DNA from: Promethearchaeota archaeon
GTDB lineage: Archaea; Asgardarchaeota; Lokiarchaeia; Sigynarchaeales; MK-D1
Assembly (NCBI GenBank): GCA_016839385.1
Contig: JAEOUK010000117.1
Span: forward strand, 1-8,550
DNA length: 8,550 bases
Direction of reading: 5' to 3'
A model generated the notes under the pieces. That model saw only the letters and a program-made list of their open reading frames with translations, had not been told where the DNA came from and ran no database searches. Both the position numbers and the translations under genes were made by a program. Positions 1-6,098 of this stretch are shown piece by piece (position 1 is the first letter of the stretch; the number at the start of each line of letters is the position of its first letter).

Positions 1-1112
1 AATGGGTTGTAAGCCATATGCATGGATTCAGGACCGTAGCCGATTAAAGGGCGTAGGGCGTTGAAGGGGTCTTCTCTGCCGTCCGGAAATTCAATCGGGT
101 CGTGGGGAGAAACCATCTCGACCGCACCACCCCAGATGAGCGTACGTACTCGCGCCGTGCGACTCTGGGTATCCAGCAGCTGACCAAGTCTACGGAAGGT
201 ATCCATGGAATGAAGATTCTCTAAAGGTCCGTCAGGCAGGTTTAGCACAACCAGGAAACTGGCAGCCAACACAGCAAGGAGGATAACCGCAATGGTCAAG
301 CCTCTCTTCTGCCAGTGGAGGGTTAGCAAAACAAAGAGGAAGAAACCGCCGGAGAAAAGACCTAACCAAGGGCCTCGACTCTGGCTGAAATAGATCGCGA
401 TGAGCTGCAAAGCAGCAATGAAGATATAAACCGTGGCTCTAGCAGTTTGGACCCATAAGTCTTCCGTCTCACGCAGGATTTTCTGGAAAGAATCAACAAT
501 CCTGCCAACAGTGAGCGGGAAGACCATAATCAGGAAGGCGGCGACAAAGATGGGATTTCCCATGTGGGAAGCAACCCGGCGGGTCACATCACCACCCCAC
601 GGGATGGGGTCAATGCCATAATGCTGGAGGATGGCGTACAGGCTGACGGGTAAGCTGGTGAGAACAGCTGTTGATATCAACCTGTCCACCTGGTCCCGGC
701 TGCGCAAGTTGCCTGCCATCACCGCGAACAGGACCAGATAGGCAAAGGTGGTGTAAAATCCCTGCAGCCGCTGGTAGGAACCCCAAAAACTGATCCTTGG
801 GGTAATTGAAAATAGGGTGGATAGGATGTAGGCGAGCCCAAGAAGCGCGATGGGTAAAATAAAGGGTTCTTTAAGTAATGATTTGATCGCCGCCACACCA
901 GAGGAATTTCTCTTGCCGGTAAGATACTGATCTAAAAGCTTTATCCCCCAGGCGAAGAGCATGACCAGGGCAAGGGTACGTAATAAGGTCGCTTTATCGG
1001 GTTCAAAGATGCGGCTGGAGTACTTGTTGAAGAAGAGGGGGGTCATGATGATCGCTGCTAACCAGACAGCTTCCATGACGCCTTCGGCGTAGCGGGTGAG
1101 TTTTGTGGGCAT
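1..1112 (-). CDS. O-antigen ligase/polymerase-type membrane protein (WaaL/Wzy_C superfamily), 3' part outside window
   Basis: The N-terminal 370 residues are visible and the gene runs off the left edge. Several hydrophobic stretches (about residues 14-30, 43-60, 84-103, 118-135, 187-204, 226-243, 249-265, 271-291) show a multi-pass inner-membrane protein. Family-type motifs are GSYQRLQG (111-118), GNPIFVAAF (185-193), the SQSRGPWLG loop (243-251) and GYGPESM (358-364). In this superfamily the enzyme joins or polymerises undecaprenyl-linked glycans on the outer membrane face. The ATG at 1112 is the first ordinary start after an in-frame stop upstream. It has no clear Shine-Dalgarno; Met13 has a GAAGG just upstream and could be used instead. 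Base composition is near 50% G+C, unlike everything to its right, and it is transcribed divergently from the glycan genes, so it may be resident chromosome. The family call is firm; the ligase versus polymerase role is open. Confidence 0.82.
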   Translation of the reverse strand, partial: MPTKLTRYAEGVMEAVWLAAIIMTPLFFNKYSSRIFEPDKATLLRTLALVMLFAWGIKLLDQYLTGKRNSSGVAAIKSLLKEPFILPIALLGLAYILSTLFSITPRISFWGSYQRLQGFYTTFAYLVLFAVMAGNLRSRDQVDRLISTAVLTSLPVSLYAILQHYGIDPIPWGGDVTRRVASHMGNPIFVAAFLIMVFPLTVGRIVDSFQKILRETEDLWVQTARATVYIFIAALQLIAIYFSQSRGPWLGLFSGGFFLFVLLTLHWQKRGLTIAVILLAVLAASFLVVLNLPDGPLENLHSMDTFRRLGQLLDTQSRTARVRTLIWGGAVEMVSPHDPIEFPDGREDPFNALRPLIGYGPESMHMAYNP

Positions 1113-1141
1113 TTTTTTATTATTTGAAGTATTGAGCCATA

Positions 1142-1170
1142 TTTTAATTGCACCAATTATAGCGTATAAT
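1142..1170 (+). promoter_or_regulatory. Possible promoter for the glycan cluster
   Basis: A perfect TATAAT lies at 1165-1170, about 75 bases before the first gene of the rightward cluster. The hexamer 17 bases upstream, TTTTAA at 1142-1147, matches TTGACA at only three positions, so the -35 is weak. The region is AT-rich and such hexamers arise by chance. It is nevertheless the only non-coding space before the first gene of the tightly packed unit. Confidence 0.35.
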
Positions 1171-1184
1171 ACATTTGAATGGCA
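1156..1184 (-). promoter_or_regulatory. Possible promoter for the leftward ligase-like gene
   Basis: On the minus strand a perfect TATAAT occupies 1161 down to 1156, about 45 bases before the ATG at 1112. No good -35 lies 16-18 bases upstream; the best-spaced hexamer is TGCCAT. It faces the plus-strand -10 with three bases between the two hexamers, so the two polymerase footprints would overlap and compete if both are real. Confidence 0.3.
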
Positions 1185-1230
1185 TTATTCATTAATCGTC
1201 TTCATTTTTTCCTTACGATTACACCTGATT

Positions 1231-1236
1231 AAAAGG
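1231..1236 (+). promoter_or_regulatory. Ribosome-binding site of the family 2 glycosyltransferase
   Basis: AAAAGG lies seven bases before the ATG at 1244. It is the clearest normally placed Shine-Dalgarno in the window, and it supports that start over a longer overlapping frame that begins inside the neighbouring gene. Confidence 0.6.
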
Positions 1237-1243
1237 CATATTT

Positions 1244-2128
1244 ATGTCCGAAGACAAAAAATCAATATCTATAATAATTCCAGCGAAGAACGAAGAAAAA
1301 ATCATCGGTAATCTTATTTCAGAAACCATCACAGTACTTATAAATCAAAATTATTCACATGAAATTATCGTAATTGATGATGGTTCAACAGACAATACAG
1401 CAAAGATTGCTCTTGATTCAGGCGCGAAAGTGATTAAACATGCATACAATATTGGAAATGGAGCTGCAATAAAAACAGGAATACGGAATGCTGTGAATGA
1501 GTGGTTAGTGATGATGGATGGAGATGGACAACATTCGCCTGAATATATTCCGCAGCTGTTGGAGAATCTACAAAGTTTTGATATGGTGGTAGGTGCTAGA
1601 ACCAGAGATTCAGACACAGCGTTTCACCGTGATGTGGCAAATTTAATTTATAACAAATTAGCCTCTTACATCTGTGGAAGAAAAATCGAAGATCTAACCA
1701 GTGGATTTAGATGTATTAGTACAAAAATCGCCAAGAACTTCGTAAATCTTTTACCCAATACATTCTCGTATCCCACAACACTTACACTTGCTATTACCCG
1801 TTCTGGTTATAGCTTATCATTTATTCCCATCAAAACAAAAAAAAGAGTTGGGAGAAGTAAGATTAATCTAATAAAAGATGGAATTCAATTTTTTCTAATT
1901 ATTATTAAAGTGTCAACATTTTTCTCACCCTTAAAAGTTTTTATACCTATTAGTATATCCATGTTCATGCTAGGGATCGGGTATGGCTTGTTCAAAGTCC
2001 TTTTCTTGGGGATGAGATATGGTCCTACATCGGCAATGTTGATGATAGTATCGGTTTTGATTTTCCTGATCGGATTGGTATCAGAACAAATTGCACAAAT
2101 GCGGTTTGATGGTATTAATAATAAATAA
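1244..2128 (+). CDS. DPM1/GtrB-like family 2 glycosyltransferase with two C-terminal membrane segments
   Basis: This 294-residue protein starts with a GT-A catalytic domain. It shows IIIPAKNEE (9-17), the nucleotide-sugar motif DDGSTD (45-50), the metal-binding DGDGQH (92-97), DLTSGFRC (150-157), and RVGRSKI (201-207), the equivalent of the basic VGxSK motif in polyprenyl-phosphate sugar synthases. Two hydrophobic segments near 231-255 and 262-283 anchor it in the membrane. Relatives transfer a sugar from GDP- or UDP-sugar to dolichyl or undecaprenyl phosphate on the cytoplasmic face. It is first in the rightward cluster. The family 39 enzyme and UPF0104 protein downstream are plausible users of its lipid-linked product. 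The sugar cannot be read from sequence. All catalytic motifs are intact and the length is normal. Confidence 0.88.
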   Translation: MSEDKKSISIIIPAKNEEKIIGNLISETITVLINQNYSHEIIVIDDGSTDNTAKIALDSGAKVIKHAYNIGNGAAIKTGIRNAVNEWLVMMDGDGQHSPEYIPQLLENLQSFDMVVGARTRDSDTAFHRDVANLIYNKLASYICGRKIEDLTSGFRCISTKIAKNFVNLLPNTFSYPTTLTLAITRSGYSLSFIPIKTKKRVGRSKINLIKDGIQFFLIIIKVSTFFSPLKVFIPISISMFMLGIGYGLFKVLFLGMRYGPTSAMLMIVSVLIFLIGLVSEQIAQMRFDGINNK

Positions 2129-2130
2129 AT

Positions 2131-3330
2131 GTGATAAATCATGCTAATCAAAATGGAGTAAATTTCATCAAAATTCGAATATTGCTTATCACTTGGAATT
2201 TCCCACCCAAAATTGGTGGAATGGAAACCCTGTTATATCAACTTGCTCATAATCTCTCAAGTGAGGCAGATATCTTAGTCATTGGTCCATATAGTGACTC
2301 AAAAGAAGAATCGGAAAAAAAAATTAAAATTCTTCGTCCTAGAAAAAATGGACTAATTCACTTCTTTATTTTCGCAATTTTTAATGGATATTTTCAATTA
2401 AAAAAAGAGAATTTCAACATAATATTTGGTGGAAGTGCATTTGTTTCTCCGGTTGTATTTATTTTGAGTTGGATTTTCAGGAAAAAAAAGGTCATTTATA
2501 CCCATGGATTGGATTTGATTTATCCGAATCCAATTTATCAATTGTTGTTTGTAAAACTCTTATCAAAATTTGATCTAGTTTTCGTAAATAGTCAATCGAC
2601 TAGATTTGTGGCGATCAATCGGAACATTCATCCATCTCGAGTAAAAATATTGACTCCTGGGATTGAATTTTCAAAGTTCGAAGAAATTCCTAATACTAAT
2701 AAAATAAAAGATGAATATGATTTGGATGATAATTTCATCCTATTAAGCACTGGTAGACTAGCTCCAAGAAAAGGCATTGGTGAATTTTTACAACATTCTT
2801 TTGTAAAGGTGGTTAGAGAATTTCCAAATATTCTATATTTAATTGTTGGAGATGATCCAACCGAATCATTGTCACATAGTGCAAATGTAAAAGAAGGAAT
2901 AATAAAAATAATTAATAAATATCACCTAGAAAAAAATGTTCGATTACTTGGTTATGTAAAAGATGAAGATTTGTTGAAGCTATATCATGCGTGTGATATC
3001 TTTATACTTCCAGCAATTCCAATTATTGGAGATATTGAAGGATTTGGAATTGTATTAGTAGAAGCAGCAGCAGCTGGTAAACCCGTAATATCTACAAAAA
3101 TTGGTGGGATAACAGATGCTGTTGAAGATGGTGTAACTGGAATTTTACAAGATCCAGAAGATTGGGATGGGATAGCTAGGTTAATTATCTCATTGATTAA
3201 TAATGATCAATTACGAAAAAAATTAGGAATGAATGGACGTGATAGAGCAAAAACGAAATTTGATTGGCATTCTATAACAAATCAATATATTTTCGAGATA
3301 TCGAATATTTTACTCCATTGTAATCAATAA
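2131..3330 (+). CDS. Family 4 (GT-B) glycosyltransferase, PimB-like
   Basis: This is a soluble or peripheral GT-B enzyme of up to 399 residues. The N-terminal acceptor domain has LITWNFPPKIGGMETL (19-34) and YTHG (123-126). The C-terminal donor domain has STGRLAPRKG (206-215, with Arg209 and Lys214 as usual phosphate contacts), VGDD (239-242), and EGFGIVLVE (303-311), the E-x7-E signature of retaining family 4 enzymes. PimB-type members add mannose or a similar sugar to lipid or glycan acceptors on the cytoplasmic face; the donor here is unknown. The start is unusual: the GTG at 2131 lies two bases after the previous stop and has no Shine-Dalgarno, and the family-like N-terminus (KIRILLITW) begins only at residue 14. 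A GGAG precedes the ATC codon of residue 13. The nearest in-frame ATG, residue 31, would cut into the FPPKIGG motif. Function class is secure; the exact start is not. Confidence 0.88.
   Translation: MINHANQNGVNFIKIRILLITWNFPPKIGGMETLLYQLAHNLSSEADILVIGPYSDSKEESEKKIKILRPRKNGLIHFFIFAIFNGYFQLKKENFNIIFGGSAFVSPVVFILSWIFRKKKVIYTHGLDLIYPNPIYQLLFVKLLSKFDLVFVNSQSTRFVAINRNIHPSRVKILTPGIEFSKFEEIPNTNKIKDEYDLDDNFILLSTGRLAPRKGIGEFLQHSFVKVVREFPNILYLIVGDDPTESLSHSANVKEGIIKIINKYHLEKNVRLLGYVKDEDLLKLYHACDIFILPAIPIIGDIEGFGIVLVEAAAAGKPVISTKIGGITDAVEDGVTGILQDPEDWDGIARLIISLINNDQLRKKLGMNGRDRAKTKFDWHSITNQYIFEISNILLHCNQ
2155..2158 (+). promoter_or_regulatory. GGAG Shine-Dalgarno before a non-standard ATC codon
   Basis: GGAG lies inside the annotated family 4 glycosyltransferase, eight bases upstream of the in-frame ATC at 2167-2169, where the family's usual N-terminus begins. 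Its spacing is ideal for initiation at that codon. The GTG at 2131 has no comparable site. It may be a true initiation signal, or a relic of an ATG that mutated or was misread. Confidence 0.35.
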
Positions 3331-3337
3331 AGTTGTA

Positions 3338-4207
3338 ATGAATTCAACAAAGAGAATAATTAAATGGAGTTTTTACCAATATGGAAAATATTCGATTTTT
3401 TTTTCTTCAAAAATCATTAAACACCGTATTGGCAACCAAATTCAACTAGTTGGTCCATGGTTTTCTGAACGAATAATATTCTTTCTTTTGGGGATCGGAC
3501 GATCTGGAAGTTTGTTTCTGACGGAACTACTCAATAAATCAGAAAATGTAATAACATATCATGAACCTGTTAGGTTAGATTTTTTTGCTTATTTACAAGC
3601 TTACTTCGATGAATTTGATGCAGAAAATTATATTAATTCTTTTCGTCAATATGAAATTTTCTATCGTAATAAACATATAACGGAAATGATATATGGTGAA
3701 GTAAATTCTATATTAAGGCGGCATGCCCCCGCCATAAAAACAATTATTCCTTCAGTAAAACTTATTCATTTGATCAGAGATGGTAGGGATGTTGTTCGGT
3801 CAATGATGTCCAGAAGAACATTTACAATCAAGGATCCAATAACCAGCAGTATTCACCCTAAAGAAGATTCGCCATGGTTTGAAAGGTGGAAAATCATGAG
3901 CAGATTTGAAAAGTTGTGTTGGTATTGGTCAATTGAAAACCAGTATTTAAGGAAGGAAATTAATAAAACAGTTCATTTTGAAAAGTTAATTTCAGATTAC
4001 ACATATTTCGAGGAAAATCTTGCCGGAAATTTGAATATCGAAATTCCTAAAAATGTATGGGTTGATTCTATTTACAAACCGAAAAATATTACGCACTACT
4101 ATAAAATACCACATTGGCGGGATTGGAGTTATCCCATGAAGAAAACCTTCGAAGTTATATGTGGAGGTGAAATGGATAAAAATGGTTATACATTGAAATG
4201 GCAATGA
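3338..4207 (+). CDS. Carbohydrate-sulfotransferase-like protein (first of a tandem pair)
   Basis: This 289-residue protein has the layout of a PAPS-dependent sulfotransferase. The 5'-phosphosulfate loop is GIGRSGSLF (52-60), followed by HEP (75-77), as in the RSGSSF...YEP arrangement of animal carbohydrate (GlcNAc 6-O type) enzymes. The 3'-phosphate site IRDGRDVVRS (146-155) keeps both Arg147 and Ser155 at canonical spacing. A FEKLCWYW segment (190-197) and a C-terminal WS...ICGGEM...GY block (263-284) recur in the next gene. There is no signal peptide. The leading 45 residues are basic and aromatic and could sit on the membrane or the glycan acceptor. Seven bases separate it from the previous stop, and no good Shine-Dalgarno precedes the ATG, suggesting translational coupling. 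Inferred role: cytoplasmic sulfation of the glycan built by the flanking transferases. Acceptor unknown. Confidence 0.78.
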   Translation: MNSTKRIIKWSFYQYGKYSIFFSSKIIKHRIGNQIQLVGPWFSERIIFFLLGIGRSGSLFLTELLNKSENVITYHEPVRLDFFAYLQAYFDEFDAENYINSFRQYEIFYRNKHITEMIYGEVNSILRRHAPAIKTIIPSVKLIHLIRDGRDVVRSMMSRRTFTIKDPITSSIHPKEDSPWFERWKIMSRFEKLCWYWSIENQYLRKEINKTVHFEKLISDYTYFEENLAGNLNIEIPKNVWVDSIYKPKNITHYYKIPHWRDWSYPMKKTFEVICGGEMDKNGYTLKWQ

Positions 4208-5112
4208 TCGAGAAACCAACAATAATTATTACTTCTTTGGGACGAACTGGTACGTTATTTTTTTCAGAGTTTTTCCGTGAAATTATTGAAGACTCATCGG
4301 TATTCCATGAACCAGATGTCATAAATTTTTATCAATATAAGGGTTTAGGGCAGAAAATTAGAAACTTAAGAAAACAAATTAACGATGTGGGTATTAATTT
4401 CTTGATAATTAGGAGACTACAAGGCAAAGGCAGCCTAATCAGCCTTTCGGATGCGAGATTAACTAGTAAACTAGAGTATTTTGATGCGGTTTCAAAAGTT
4501 CTTGAACAACGGATGTTGTTTGTAGAATCCCAACCTGGAAAAATATATATTGAATCAAATGCTGGTTATTATGGATTGATTGATGTTCTGAAAAATGTCT
4601 ATAAACAACAATGCGTAGTATATATTATAAGAAATGGATATACTTGGGTCCAATCGAAAATGAATTGGGGGTTGATGTACAACAAAGGATGGTTGCGAAG
4701 TTTACTTGCTCATACCTGGCCTACTGCTAGGGATATGTATTGGAATGAATATCGAGAAAAATGGAGTTATATGAATCTGTTTGAGAAAATATGTTGGGCT
4801 TGGAGGACTCTTAATCAATATGCCCTTGACTCAATAAATTCAAATCCAAATGTAATCACAATAAAATTTGAAGATATTTTTTTATCCGAAAATGCTATCC
4901 AAAATTTATCAGAATTGCTAAAATCCATTTCTTGCAGTTTAATGATACCAATTGATTATTCAGATGTTGATATCGAACCATGGCTGGGACAAAAAATCCA
5001 TGCAAGTGATAAAGAATTCCCAGATTATGCTGAATGGTCAATATCAAATCGGAAAAGTTTCAACGAAATTTGTGGTCCATTAATGGAAAAAATGGGGTAT
5101 CGAGTTGAATAA
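4198..5112 (+). CDS. Divergent sulfotransferase-like protein (second of a tandem pair)
   Basis: This 304-residue protein begins almost directly with the PAPS 5'-phosphosulfate loop SLGRTGTLFF (13-22), followed by FHEP (36-39). The 3'-phosphate site reads YIIRNGYTWVQS (142-153): Arg145 and Ser153 are kept at the right spacing, but the usual RDxxD acidic pattern is replaced by RNGYT. IKFED (222-226) corresponds to the I-x-YED element of carbohydrate sulfotransferases. FEKICWAW (195-202) and a WS...ICGPLM...GY block (280-301) match the upstream gene, so the two are paralogues. An insertion of about 50 residues, relative to the upstream copy, separates the HEP and 3'-phosphate motifs. The ATG at 4198 overlaps the previous gene by ten bases; the ATG at 4204 would give the classic ATGA overlap and is equally likely. 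It could sulfate a different position or sugar, or be a weakened or accessory member. Confidence 0.72.
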   Translation: MAMIEKPTIIITSLGRTGTLFFSEFFREIIEDSSVFHEPDVINFYQYKGLGQKIRNLRKQINDVGINFLIIRRLQGKGSLISLSDARLTSKLEYFDAVSKVLEQRMLFVESQPGKIYIESNAGYYGLIDVLKNVYKQQCVVYIIRNGYTWVQSKMNWGLMYNKGWLRSLLAHTWPTARDMYWNEYREKWSYMNLFEKICWAWRTLNQYALDSINSNPNVITIKFEDIFLSENAIQNLSELLKSISCSLMIPIDYSDVDIEPWLGQKIHASDKEFPDYAEWSISNRKSFNEICGPLMEKMGYRVE

Positions 5113-6070
5113 AAGTAATCTTGACCCAGAAATAAAGTCCACTAATAGAGTTATTAAAACAAAAGGTCCATTAATATTTACATTCTTAGTCGTTTTGATC
5201 GTAGTTCTTTATCTCTATTTTTCATATGACGATTTAAAACAATTATTTAATTTTTCATTTGAAATTATTTTAATATTAATTTTATTAGTGTTAGCTTTTC
5301 TTATTAATAACGGGATGACAAATTATTTTTTTTATCGAGCAATGGGGATGAATGTGACGTGGAATGAAGGTCTTGGTTTGGCGTCTGTAAATACATTTGC
5401 TAATTTGCTTCCATTTTCAGGAGGGATAATTTTTAAGAGTGTGTATTTGAATAAAAAATATGATTTTCCATACTCTAGTTTTTTGAGTTCAATATTTGTT
5501 TTATATGTTTGTTTTGTTTCAATAAACGGATTACTAGGATTGTCCATATTGGTTGTTTGGTGGATTGGTGGAAATTTTATTTTTCCAATTTGGTTGGCAT
5601 TAGGATTTTTTTGTATGTTAATGTCTATACTAATTTTATGGCTTCCTTTCGAACGAATATTGATTAATTCTAAGGTGTATAAAATATTAAAAAATTTTGT
5701 TGAAGGTTGGAAAATTCTACGTTCCAACTTAAGGCTTCTGGGGATTTTATTATTTTTGCAAATATTAAATACAATTCTTTTTGCTTATAGGTACTATTTT
5801 TCTTTTCGAAGTTTATCTCAGCATATATCCTTTTTTGAATGTCTTCTTTTTTCATCTTCAACAATACTAACGAGAATTGTTAGTTTTGCGCCAGGTGGAC
5901 TCGGTGTAAGAGAAGGAATAGTTGCTGGATTGGCATCTGTGTTAGGTTATGAACTAAATGCAAGTGTAGCTGCATTAAGTATCGACCGATTAATAAGTAC
6001 AATCGTTATCATTATCTTCGGAACAATTTATACATACGCACTTAGTAAAAACCTTTCAGAAAATTTGTAA
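5105..6070 (+). CDS. UPF0104/LPG-synthase-transmembrane (AglD/MprF-type) integral membrane protein
   Basis: This 321-residue hydrophobic protein has about eight membrane segments (roughly 22-40, 53-70, 88-104, 125-152, 158-181, 210-230, 244-262 and 294-313). The family hallmarks are NTFANLLPFSGG (96-107), with a following KSVYL, and FAPGGLGVREG (261-271) near the C-terminus. It has only the membrane module: no aminoacyl-phosphatidylglycerol synthase domain and no fused glycosyltransferase. MprF uses this fold to move modified lipid, and the archaeal AglD couples it to a DPM1-like domain, so a role in lipid-linked sugar transfer or translocation is inferred from context. The only ordinary in-frame start is a TTG at 5105 that overlaps the previous gene by eight bases, with GGGG just upstream. 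Such tight overlap suggests coupled translation. Confidence 0.82.
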   Translation: MNKSNLDPEIKSTNRVIKTKGPLIFTFLVVLIVVLYLYFSYDDLKQLFNFSFEIILILILLVLAFLINNGMTNYFFYRAMGMNVTWNEGLGLASVNTFANLLPFSGGIIFKSVYLNKKYDFPYSSFLSSIFVLYVCFVSINGLLGLSILVVWWIGGNFIFPIWLALGFFCMLMSILILWLPFERILINSKVYKILKNFVEGWKILRSNLRLLGILLFLQILNTILFAYRYYFSFRSLSQHISFFECLLFSSSTILTRIVSFAPGGLGVREGIVAGLASVLGYELNASVAALSIDRLISTIVIIIFGTIYTYALSKNLSENL

Positions 6071-6098
6071 TACTTGTAAAAAGAGTATTCAATAAATA

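Larger units (their letters stand above)
1113..1243. other. Divergent intergenic region at a composition boundary
   Basis: This 131-base AT-rich gap separates the leftward ligase-like gene from the rightward glycan cluster. It contains back-to-back -10-like hexamers (listed separately) and the ribosome-binding site of the rightward gene. I see no RNA gene, no terminator-grade hairpin, and no direct repeats that would mark an insertion site. Confidence 0.6.

Noticed and set aside
433..621. 62-codon plus-strand frame
   Set aside because: It is antisense to the ligase-like gene, which has a continuous reading frame with family motifs across the same bases.
1096..1311. 71-codon plus-strand frame spanning the intergenic region
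   Set aside because: It begins with GTG inside the opposite-strand ligase gene and runs out of frame into the family 2 transferase. The transferase has its own ribosome-binding site at 1231-1236.
2141..2161. Six-codon frame (ATG...TAA) overlapping the start of the family 4 transferase, as a leader peptide
   Set aside because: It has no ribosome-binding site of its own and no runs of regulatory codons. It is best explained as chance in the alternative frame.
5332..5727. 131-codon open frame on the minus strand
   Set aside because: It lies wholly opposite the UPF0104 gene, whose motifs are clear. Its translation is low-complexity with no recognisable domain and no ribosome-binding site.
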